From Axinella damicornis (lineage: Eukaryota; Porifera; Demospongiae; Axinellida; Axinellidae), in assembly GCA_963931865.1 (NCBI GenBank), contig OZ007518.1, forward strand, positions 8,732,361 through 8,796,360: a stretch of DNA of 64,000 nucleotides, in the 5' to 3' direction. Of this stretch, positions 9,662-21,600 are shown piece after piece. Each line of letters begins with the position of its first letter. The stretch's first letter is position 1. The translations under genes were made by a program, and so were the position numbers. The notes beneath the pieces were generated by a model. It searched no databases. It was given only the letters and a program-made list of their open reading frames with translations, and was not told the origin of the DNA.

Positions 9662-12600
9662 GTATGTATGCAAGTATCAGGTTATGGGAGTGCTGAGTGT
9701 TCAATCTATTATTGGGAGGGGGGGGGGGGGGGGGGGGGGGGGAGGGGATGAAGGTGCCGTCCAGAGTATATAAACAATTACAGTCCCATTGTGACACAAT
9801 GACATCATGATAGTTATTAAATACCATCTTGTGAGGGTGGCTGGTGGTGTAGTGGTTAATGCACTAGCTTGATCAGGAGGTCTGAATCCCATCATGCCAT
9901 ATATTGATGTTCTGAGCAGTGATTTTACTCAGCTCTGTCTACCAAATGTGGAGGTGTTTGTATTATGTGCTGAGAATCACTAGTGTATGCAAACTGCTTC
10001 TGTCGGAGATGATGTCATGTGGGTCCTGGGGGACCTATAGCTATAGGCTGTACCATCTCATTAGCCGTAAACCCCGCAGTGTGGTAGATAAAAATTTGAA
10101 GCACGGGAGATTGAGAAGGAAAATCGCCACTATAAGAAGATTTCGCAGCAGCCTGAGGCAATCTTGTGGTCGAGATGTTAGGACCCTCAGCAGCCTGCAA
10201 GTCCTACGGACCAATGCTTCCATGGCAACCACCCTCAATGGCATGACCATGGACTAGCTGTGAGAATCTCCTCCAGCTCAGTTCTGGACCTTCAATGCAG
10301 GAATGCTTCACACCAAGCTAGCAGCAGAAGGACTATAGACCTTGAGGGATAGGATGTTCCTATAACTGTTTGTTATCGTTTGATTAGGATTTATGTTGTT
10401 TTATTTAGTGGTATATGCTGAGTCATTTATTACTGTGTGCAGTGTATGCGTTTTTAATTATTGTTGTCTAGTAATTCATTGGCATTTGCAGACACTTAAT
10501 TACATTATTGCTTACAGTGTTACGTTAAGTTACATAAGTGAAGTGTATGAATACTCACTCTGTTTCAATGAATGTCAGATTGAGTTCTAATTACCAGTAT
10601 GAATTCGTGTATGGTTATAAAAGTTTTTCTGACAGCCCAGCTCCCTCTGTTGTTGAATTACTTCGCATCACATGTAAGGTTTTGAATTGGGTATGTCACA
10701 TGTGATGTTGTCGAATGTGTGGACTTCATACACACATTAGCTAGCTATAGCTAGCTACCTGGAAGATGGCCTCCAGCTACCAGTATGAAGATGATATTGT
10801 CATTGGAGTAAATATAATTATTCTTCTGTGAATTCTGTCCCCTGGACACCATTCAATAGTAGAGGTGGAGGCAAGGAGGTGGGGTGAGAAAGAGTGAGGC
10901 ATAATCCCCCCCCCCCCCCCCCCCCCCCCGTGGCAAACATGTAGCAATTGACACTATACTCCCATGTGAAGTTAGTTGCATTCATATTCACAGGCTATAT
11001 TTTTTGCCTTAAGTAAATAACAACACTTCCACTGCAGAAAAATTTAGAACCCCCAATCATATCATGGTAATGATTGTACGAAGCATCTCAGCAGCATTCT
11101 TCTTTCTATTTCTGCATGCAAACAGCTGATCCTCCCCAAGTTACCGCTCATCCACAAGGGTTAAAGGCCGCTGTTCCAGGCCAACCTGCTACATTCACTG
11201 TCTATGCCACTGGAACAGAGCCACTCAACTACATGTGGCAGTGGAAGCCAGCTGGAGAGGAGGAGGGAGGAGGTGAGGAGTGGCAGCTGTGTGACATGGA
11301 GAGCTCCGACGGCACTACACTAACAATCCCTAGTGTTCAGAAGTTGAATGAAGGAAGCTACCAATGTGTTATCAGCAACTGCGCTGGTAGCCAGATTTCC
11401 ACTGCAGCAAAACTTAGCATTGGTAAGAAACAAGACATCAATTCCAATTGTATGAAGTATCTGGTTAACATTCTTCTTTCTATGAAGCATCAATCTCAGC
11501 AGCATTTTGCTTTTTCCACGTACAGCTGATCCTCCCCGAGTTACCTCTCATCCAGAAGGAGTAAAGGATGCTGTTCCAGGCCAACCTGTTACATTCACTG
11601 TCCATGTCACTGGTACAGAGCCTCTGGTGGTGGACACTTGCTGGGTCTGGGGATGAGAGTGAGGGAGAAGAGTGGCAGCTGTGTGATGTGAAGAGGTCTG
11701 ATGGTCATACACTAACCATCTCCAGTGTTCAAAAGTCGAATGAAGGAAGCTATCACTGTGTTATCAGCAACTGTGCTGGTAGCCAGAATTCTGAACCCGC
11801 TGTGCTTACTGTTGGTAAGAGTCCTATTTCTATAGAGATCTCTGCAGGTGCAAAGAATGACACAGCTGCATTTCTGCTTTCTCTGTTTGTAGCTGAACCT
11901 CCCAGAATCACCGATCACCCACAAAAGTTTAAGGATGTTGTTCCTGGTTCACCGGTGGACTTCACTATTGGAATCACTGGAACTGAGCCTCTGAGCTACC
12001 AATGGCAGCTGTGGAAGCTAGCTGGAGAGAAAGGGGGGAGTGAGGAGTGGCAGCTGTGTGACGTGGAGGGACCTCCAACTGCTACGCTAAGTATCCCCAG
12101 TGTGCAGAAGTCGAATGAAGGGAAGTATCGCTGCATTATCCGTAACTGCGCTGGTAGCCAGACTTCCAACACAGCTACTCTTACTGTTGGTAAGAAATCC
12201 ATTAAATATTGCTAGTTCTTTAATAGAAACTCCATTACTAGTACTTTAATATGAATCTTCACTTAATCTTTCGGTTCCTTCTGTATAGCCGAGGCTCCCA
12301 GAATCACCACTCATCCGCCAGAGCTAAAGGATATTGTTTCAGGAAAATCCATTACTCTCACCATCCAAGCAACAGGGACAGAACCTCTGATATACCTGTG
12401 GGAGTGGACACCTGCTGGGGATGGAGAGGAGTGGCAGCACTGTGATATGGAGGGACCTCAAACTGCTACCCTAAGTATCCCCAGTGTGCAGAAGTCGAAT
12501 GAAGGGAAGTATCGCTGCATTATCCGTAACTGCGCTGGTAGCCAGACTTCCAACACAGCTACTCTCAGTCTTGGTAACAAACTCAACAATGTCCACTACT

Positions 12601-15600
12601 TTGTATGAATCATCACTTGAACGTTTGTTCCTACTGTATAGCTGAGGCTCCCAGGATTACTGCTCATCCACGAGAACAAAAGGATGCTGTTCCAGGCAAA
12701 TCTGTTACTCTCACCATCCAAGCAACTGGGACAGAACCTCTGATATACGAGTGGCAGTGGATACCTGCTGGGGATGGAAAGGAGGAGTGGCGGCACTGTG
12801 ACGTGGACAGCTCGGACAGAGCTTCACTAAAAATTCCCAGGGTACAGAAGACAAATGAAGGGATCTATCGCTGCATTATCAGCAACAGGGCTGGAAGATC
12901 AACTTCTAAATCAACAAAGCTCAGCATTGGTAAGAATCCTGACATCAATCACAGTTGTATGAACCATCCATCACAGCTGTGTTCTGCTTTCTGTTTCAAT
13001 CTACAGCTGATCCTCCCCAAGTTACCATTCATCCAAAAGGGTTAAAGGATGCTGTTCCAGGCCAACCCATTACATTCTCTGTCCATGCCACTGGTACAGA
13101 GTCTCTGAGCTACCAGTGGCAGTGGAAGCCAGCTGGAGATGAGGGGGGAAGTGAGGAGTGGCAGCTGTGTGACATTCAGAGCTCCGATGGCACTACATTA
13201 ACAATTCCCAGTGTTCAGAAGTTGAATGAAGGAAGCTACCAATGTGTTATCAGCAACTGTGCTGGTAGCCAGACTTCTGAAGCAGCAAAGCTTAGAATTG
13301 GTATTACTGCATGGAGATATCATGTATGAAGCATCTCTGCAGTATTCTGTACGAACTGGTTTTATTTCTACATACAGCTGATCCTCCCCGAGTCACCACC
13401 CATCCAATGGGAGTAAAGGATGCTGTTCCAGGCCATCCCATTACGTTCATTGTCCATGTCACTGGTACAGAGCCCATGAAATACCAGTGGCGGTGGAAGC
13501 CAGCTGCAGGAGATGAGCAAGGGGGAACTGAGGAGTGGCAGCTCTGTGACATGGAGTGGTCCGATGGCACTACATTAAAAATCCCCAGTGTTCAGAAGTT
13601 GAATGAAGGAAGCTACCAATGTATTATCAGCAACTGCGCTGGTATTCAGATTTCAACTGAAGCAAAACTTAGTGTTGGTAAGGTTCACATATCATTTGTA
13701 ATTCAGCTTTGAAGCATCTCAGCAGCATTCTGCTTTCTATCCCTACTTGCAGCTGATCATCCGAGAATTACCGCTCATCCAAAAGGGTTAAAGGATGCTG
13801 TTCCAGGTCAACCTGCTATATTCACCATCCAGGCTGAGGGAACAGAACCTCTGAACTATGAATGGCAGCACAAACCAAGAGGTGGGAGTGAGGAGGTCTG
13901 TGATGTGGAGAGGTTTCCAGGAGCAGACAGCTCGACACTAACCATCCCTAGAGCACAAAAGTCGAATGAAGGGAGCTACCACTGCACTGTCAGCAACTGT
14001 GCTGGTAGGGAGACCTCAGACTCGACAACACTCACTTTGGGTGAGTTTATTATGTGTATAATGTGGATGAGGATAAGTAGTAGTTCCAACAATATATAGC
14101 AACTAGCTGTTCTGCACTAGTTAGTGAGTAGACAGTTATACCTCAACATTTCAACTGGAGCAAGAATAGGAGTCGTGGTTGGTAGCATCCAGATTATTAG
14201 TTTCCGACTACCATTCTCTCCTGCATAGAAACTGTTATTGCCAGAGCACAAGTCATAAATCATTGTTGTAGCTAAATCAGTTGTTGCAATGTTTTGTACA
14301 GGATGACAATGTACAAGTGAAAAGATTAAAAATACGTCTACACAACATTACCTCTATGTCAATTAGCTCATAATAATTATCAGCATATCTGAAGGAAGGT
14401 CATGCACTGCTTGTAATATTCATATTCTCTAGCTGAACCTCCAAAAATCACAGCTCAACCAGAAGAGTTAAAGGATACCGTTCCTGGCAAGCCAGTATCG
14501 TTCACTGTCCATGCAACTGGAGCAGAGCCCCTGAGCTACAAGTGGCAGTGGAAGCCGATTGGGAAGAAGGACGGGAACGAGGAGTGGCAGAACCTTTCCA
14601 CTGGTGACTCTGTTCAGGGTACAGACACGCCCACACTGACATTCTCTAGCAGCAAGTCTTGCAGTGAAGGGCTGTATCGATGCACAGTCGCTAACTGTGC
14701 TGGAGCAGTACAGTCAGAATGTGCTAATCACATTATTGGTGAGCCTGCATGCATGCTATTTACTCAGCACAACCATGATATTATGTGCATAACCATAATA
14801 CAATACATATACCACATCCTGGTTGTCATTATACCTATTTTCATTCAACGCAGGTAAAATTACAGACCTGCGTGATCTGATGAACGAGATGAGTACGGTC
14901 TCTCAGTGGTATCTCTTGGGCATCTACCTGGGAGTTGACTTAACAGCGTTAGCAACAGTTGAAGCAGACTATCAAAAGACCGAAGATCGTCGCACCCGTA
15001 CATTGATTCAGTGGTGGAATCATGTGACCCCAACCTGGTCTGCTGTGGTCAAGGCATTGGTGGGAATAGGGAGAGAGAAACTGGCTGGTCAGCTTGCTGC
15101 AAAGTATGGTACGGCTGTAGCTATAATTTTATAACATACCAACTACCTGTTCATAATACTGAGAATCACTATCGTCCCCATTTTCTGTACAGAAGTGTCC
15201 CTTCCAGATCGTGTTGACAATACACCATTGGAGAAATTGATAGATGCTGTAGGACAGAATGAGGTGAGATATTAATACACATGGACTGTAGAGGTTTTCA
15301 GTGATAGTTTTATTGCTGATCACTACTTGCTCAATTAAGGATGTGGTACCACAGTTGATTGCTGAGGTCTGTCGTCATGGAGATGACCTTCAACATATGG
15401 GTGCAAGACTAGCTGAGATTGAGCAACGTTCCAAGTTCTCAAGAGATTCACAACTACCTTTGAATGAGGACGCAACCAGCATCATGAATAAGCTGACTGA
15501 ACTCACAAAGCAAGTGAATAAACTTTCCCAAGATAGGGACAACACTGATACGAAGTTACAGCGCAATGAGAGAGACTGTGTGCTACTGTCTGAAATGAAG

Positions 15601-18600
15601 CAAGTCCATGATGAAGAGAAATGTCAACTCCTTCAAGAGATGATTGATGACAAAAAAAGAGAAATCAAAAGATTAAAGAAAGAGCTAAAACAGAAGGAAC
15701 AGGATCTTGAATATACCCAACAAAAAGCCAATGCACTGCAAGAGAGATTGTCTAAAGTTCAAGAGGAACTGAAAGTAATTCATGAAGCTGCAAAAAAGTT
15801 GCAGGAAGAGAAGGAAGAATTGACCAGATCCTATAATTCAGCGAGACAAGACGTCAGCAGGCAGGTCGACATTCTAACATCAGATCGAGAAGGAATGAAG
15901 GTACTTGTAGCTATAGCTCTTTAGATTTGGAGGACGATATATACTTATGCTATTACATATACCGGTATAAGCAAGCTGCCTTTGTCTTTGTTCCCGTTAT
16001 AGCAACAACTGATCACAACTAAAGAAGAGTTGGAGTATAAGTCACAGCAGATTGAAACTCGTGACCTATGTATCAGAAATCTCACTGCAGAGGTTGAAGC
16101 TCTGTCACAGTCCCTCCACGAGAAGGAAACTACAGCAGCACAACTTCAGAGTGAGCTCCAGTCATGCCAGAAAGGTACCAGCACTTCACAACAGCTCACG
16201 CTAATAACTGAAATAGCTGAGCTAAGGCAGAGGTTGAGCGAAACAGAGTACATTAAGCAGCAGGTGGTGTTGGAGAGGGAAGCTGCAGTTCAAGAGGTGG
16301 AGGCTAAGCAGAAATCGGAAGTACAGCTTCACAAAAATCTTGGTAAGCTGCAATGCAGATGTCTAGTACTTACTAGTGTATATAATAGCTACAACATGGA
16401 TACAATAATTATTGCTTCTTCACAGATGAACCTCCTGAGGTCAAAATTCATCCTGAAAGCCTAACAGAAATTTCCCCAGGCAAAACAGCTTCATTTACAG
16501 TCCAAGCCACTGGAACAGAGCCTATGAGCTACCAGTGGGAGTGGAAGCCAGCTGTGGATGGGGATGGGAGTGAAGAGTGGCAGCCGTGCAATGCAGAGAG
16601 GTTTTCAGGAACAGAAACCTCCACACTAATCATCTCCAGTGTGCAGAAGCTGAATGAAGGGAGCTATCGTTCTGTGATTAGCAACTATGCTGGTAGCAAG
16701 ACCTCCCAACCAGCTAAACTTGGTGTCGGTAAGAATGCAAATACTTACAGCCAAGTTTGTAATTATGCATCATCATACACACTTCTGCTATCGATCTGTT
16801 ATATAGCCAATCCTCCTAGAATCACCACTCATCCACATGAGTTGAAGGATGTTGTCCCAGGCACACCCGTGACATTCACTGTCCAAACCATTGGAACAGA
16901 ACCTCTGCGCTACCAATGGCAGTGGAAACCAGCTGGAGAAGGGAGTAGCAGTGGGGAGTGGCAGCAGTGTGATGCAGAGAGGTTTCCAGGAGCAGACAGC
17001 TCCACACTCACCATTTCCAGTGTGCAAAAGTCAAATGAAGGGAGCTTCCGCTGTGCCGTCAGCAACTGTGCTGGAAGCCAGATTTCAAAACCAGCAAAGC
17101 TCAGTGTTGGTATGAATCCATGTTTCATTGCTTTTGTATGGAGCATGCATCACTTTATTTTCTACTTATCTATGCAGCTGATCCTCCCAATATTTCCAGT
17201 CATCCTCAAGATTTAAACAATGCCGTCCCAGGACAATTTGTCGCATTCACCATCCATGCAACTGGAACAGAACCTCTATGTTACCAGTGGCAGCACAATC
17301 GAGCCGTGGAAGGGACTAGCTGTGAAGAGTGGCAGCAGTGTGGTGCAGAGAGTTTTCCAGATGCAAGCAGCCCCAAACTAATCATCTCCAGTTTGCAGAA
17401 GCTGAATGAAGGAAGCTATCGTTGTGTTGTTAGCAACTGTGCTGGTATACAGATTTCCAAACCTGCTAAACTTAGTGTTGGTAAGATTCCAGAAGTTTGT
17501 AGCTTTGGTACAAAATGCAAAACCTATTATGCTTTCTACATGCAGCTGATCCCCCTAGCATCACGAAACATCCACAAGAGTTACAGGGAGCTCCCCCAGG
17601 CAAACCTGTATCATTCACTGTCCGAGCCACTGGAACAAAACCTCTCACTTACCGATGGCAGTGGAAACCAGCTGGAGAAGAGACCAGCAGCTGGCAGCAG
17701 TGTGATGCAGAGAGGTTTCAAGGCGCATTCAGCCCCAAACTAACCATCTCCAGTTTGCAGAAGTTGAACGAAGGAAGCTATCGTTGTGTTGTTAACAATT
17801 GCACTGGTACACAGATTTCTGAACCCGCTAAACTGAGCATTGGTAAGGTTCTGTAGCTTTATTAGGTGAAGTGAAGTATGTTATGCTTTCTGTTTCTACA
17901 TGCAGCTGATCCTCCCAGAATCACCAGTCATCCTCAAGAGTTGAATGACGCTGTCCCTGGCAAACCCGTAACATTCACCGTCCGAGCCACCGGAAGAGAA
18001 ACCCTGACCTACCAGTGGCAGTGGAAACCAGCTGGAGAAGGGAGAAGGAGGGAGTGGTGGAAACCAGCTGGAGGAGGGAGTAGGAGGAGGGAGTGGCAGT
18101 CGTGTGATGTGAAGAGGTTCCCAGGAGCAAATACTTCAATACTAACCATCCCCAGTGTGCAGAAGTCAAACGAAGGCAGCTACTGCTGTACTGTCAGCAA
18201 CCATGTTGGAAGCCAGACTTCTAAACCAGCCGTCCTTAGTGTTGGTAAGATTCTACCTCCTGTTAATACCCGTGGTCAGCCAACTGACATGTGCATGTGA
18301 GATGGCTGCAAATGATGGACCAGGTACAGAGTACAAGTACAGGAGCAAATAGTTCAATAGTGTGCAGAAGTCAAGCGAAGGGCACGTAACAAGCACAGAG
18401 ACATGCGCAGAAAGAACTGCATGACACTCCATGGGAAGAGCCAAATAATAATTTTGTACATTTTGTTGTGAGGTAAAAACATATCTTCAAAAAAACAACA
18501 GTATCTTGTGAGCTAGATGGTTTCACAAGCTGATTTACACTTGGTGTTTCGGAACCACTGGTTCCCTTACAGGAGATTGGCCACCTTCCTTGTTCCTTCT

Positions 18601-21600
18601 CATATATATTTCCTGCATAACGAAAACAGTGGCAGCAAGAGAATACTTAATCCCTACTGCTATGGTAGTGAAGCAAGCCACTTATAGCACTTTGTGCAAT
18701 ATTCTACACTTTTACCCAAACTTGCATGTCTCTAGTAAACAAGATTTTCTCCACCAGATCCACCCCCAGTGCATGACTGTACAGTGCCACTAGTCTCGGT
18801 ACCAGACTATTTGCGCATAGCGGAATAGTCTGGAAGACTGCCCATATACGACTGGTTCCGACACCCACCTTGTATGGGGTGGGCGATAAGTAGATAAGAA
18901 CCACAGTGGCTCCATATATGGCACGTTTATTCCACGGCATTAAGTATACTGCTTGCGGGTAGTGTACTTAATGCCTTGTAATTAACGTGCTGTATATGAA
19001 CGTGCTGTGGCTCGCAGATACTTGGTGTCAGAACCAGTCAGTCTTCCAGACTATTCCGCTGTATGTGAATAGTCTGGTACCGAGACTACAGTGCCACTAC
19101 TAGAGTTAGCCTCGTTCCCAGGCCCCGCCCAGCTTTTCCTTGCTTACAGTACGGAAAAGCGGGAGAGGGCCTGGGATAATTTATCACATGCGTGATGTCA
19201 GAGTAGAGAAAAGGGTAGCGAGAACTTAATTGAACGTGGGCGCACTGACCGCAAATATGCAGCGCGAAGCCAGCTCATTCAGCGCTCGACCGTTAGCTGC
19301 GTGGAGATTGACGGTAGCCGTGCTTTGGCAGTCTATGTGAACAGTAAGTGTAGAGAACGACTCAGGAAACGGGTTGTTTCGACGTTCAATTCGGCCACTT
19401 CTCAGCAAGGCCATGCAACGGCCGCCTTGGCGTCTCATGCAGAAGCGATTCCAGAGTCTTTGAGCAGGAATAATGCGGCTGTTGTGTAGTATGGGGCAAC
19501 GTGATAGCGCTGTCAGCTATACAATAGTCTCAAATAAGAAATACACGCACTGGTATAGAATTATAGTGCATGACTTGCAGTTTTGATCTCCCACACACAA
19601 TTAAACGTGACGTTTATCACGTCAAAAAACATCCCAGGCTCTCCCCTTTCTCGCGTGGGAGAGCCTGGGAACGAGGCTAAGGTAAGGCGGGGTAATTCGG
19701 GCCACTTCAACGTTGCAACAGGAAAGAAGCATCCATTGGATTCTTGCTTCTAGTGAGTTGTAGGAAGGTTGAGTCCCTGGATATACATGGCCAGAAATTT
19801 GCCTAAAGTCTGTCCGTTTTTAGTTACCATTGACCTGAAGTTGAAGTGGCCCGAATTACCCCGCCCTACCTTACACTAGAGTTAATTCTCAACAGGACAG
19901 AAAATACATTGTTGTACTCCCACACTTTGCTTTCTGTTGTAGCTGATCCTCCAAGAATCAGCAGTCATTCTAAAGCATTAACGGATGCTGTTCCAAGTGT
20001 AACTACCAGGGTCAGGACTGTGGAGTCAGAGGTTGGTTTAATAATCTGCAAGCTTATGTAACTGGTGTTATTATTCCCAAATACAACAGCTGCCCATGCT
20101 AATAGCTACACAGACCACTCGCCAAAAGTTGTGCATACCCAGGTTGGGAATTCTCCTAGTACTAGCTACTACCTTGGCACTGAGTACTAGCTCCTGGCCG
20201 TACCGTGGCACTGCTCGAGGATCCTTACGATCGAATCGCGTCATAAAACACCTGCTCTCATGTCTGCAACCACTGCAGTCCATTCCAAACCAGGTAAATG
20301 TTCGCGAAACAGTGAAGCACTCAAGCATCGATGTTCGACGATGCACTGACCATTGCGCATGCGCATGTGGCATTCGCAATGACGTCATAGGTATGTGAGC
20401 AACTTAATTTGATTGGCGATTGGCCAAGGCGCAAATATTTGGCAGTGCAGGTGCCATTCATTTTAGTTTCAAATTTCTATCTGTTTAGTTTGGGGAGCTC
20501 TAGCTGAGTAGCTCCCAGCTAGCTGTTTAGCAGTCTACTGTTAGCTTTAAGTTGGTCATAACTTGAGAATTGCCGGAGAGGTTCTTGCTAGCAAAAAAAT
20601 AAGGTGAGTCTGAAACTTTTTCTTCAAATTTCCCAGCTAGTTGAATAGCTCCATGTGTACAGCTGCCTTTTTTTCTGCTTTCAATGCCTCACCTATGTGA
20701 GTTTGCCTGCAGCCATTGTTTGAGGAAGTGGTGAAGATTCATCACAATTACCCAAAATTAATGCTAGCAAACCCCATAAGAGATGAAATTAATTATGGAG
20801 CTATTTAATAACTAGCTGGATGGTTGAAGTTACTGTACTAATATTTTGTGATGGAAGTGGAAATATTTCACAGACATACACCATTTGTCTTGGAACCAGA
20901 CCCTTCGCACAGGGAGCGTCCAGTTCCGAGACTACGTAGTCGCATGCAAGTAGTATCATATTTTAAGCCGACACAGCACTGGAAAATATTCTCCATCACA
21001 AAAGATGATGTACAGTATCTGTACAACTTTCTTTCTGCAGTGAAATAGCTGTAGCACATAAAGTCGCACATGTGCATACACTACGTCCTGCAGAAAGTAG
21101 GTTGTAATGTCCGTGGTACATGTGCTGCCTCTCACTGGCAACATTTTACACTCTAGTTTCCTAAACCTTCACGAGAAACTGCAGTGTAAACTTCCAGTTC
21201 AGCTGCGTCACTGGTACACTATATTAACGAACTGTGTAGCTACCTACCAGCTGAGAGTAATGGCCGCTTTATGATGCCATGACATCATGAAAAACATGTA
21301 CAACTCATAATACGATTCCTCTATCCCAGGCACGTCCCCCCAGTGGGCTACAGCTACCTCTGACATTGAAGTGGAGACGGTGCAGGGACATGCCGTGTGT
21401 AATGGAGTCCCTACAGTCAGTGAGACTTGGTGAGGACGTGTTTGTTGGAGGAGGCACAGACTCAGTCTTTGGTGATGATGCACATACTGTCTACCAGTAT
21501 CACCCACCAACTGACCAGTGGGTACCACTACCACGGTACAAGTATGTGTTCTTTGCAATGGCGACACTCACCAACAAGCTGACGCTAGTTGGTGGGATCA

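Noticed and set aside
19301..19489. Small gene in the larger TAGCCTCG element
   Set aside because: No ATG in a good context, lies inside a TIR element, and conservation between units is no higher than that of the surrounding DNA.
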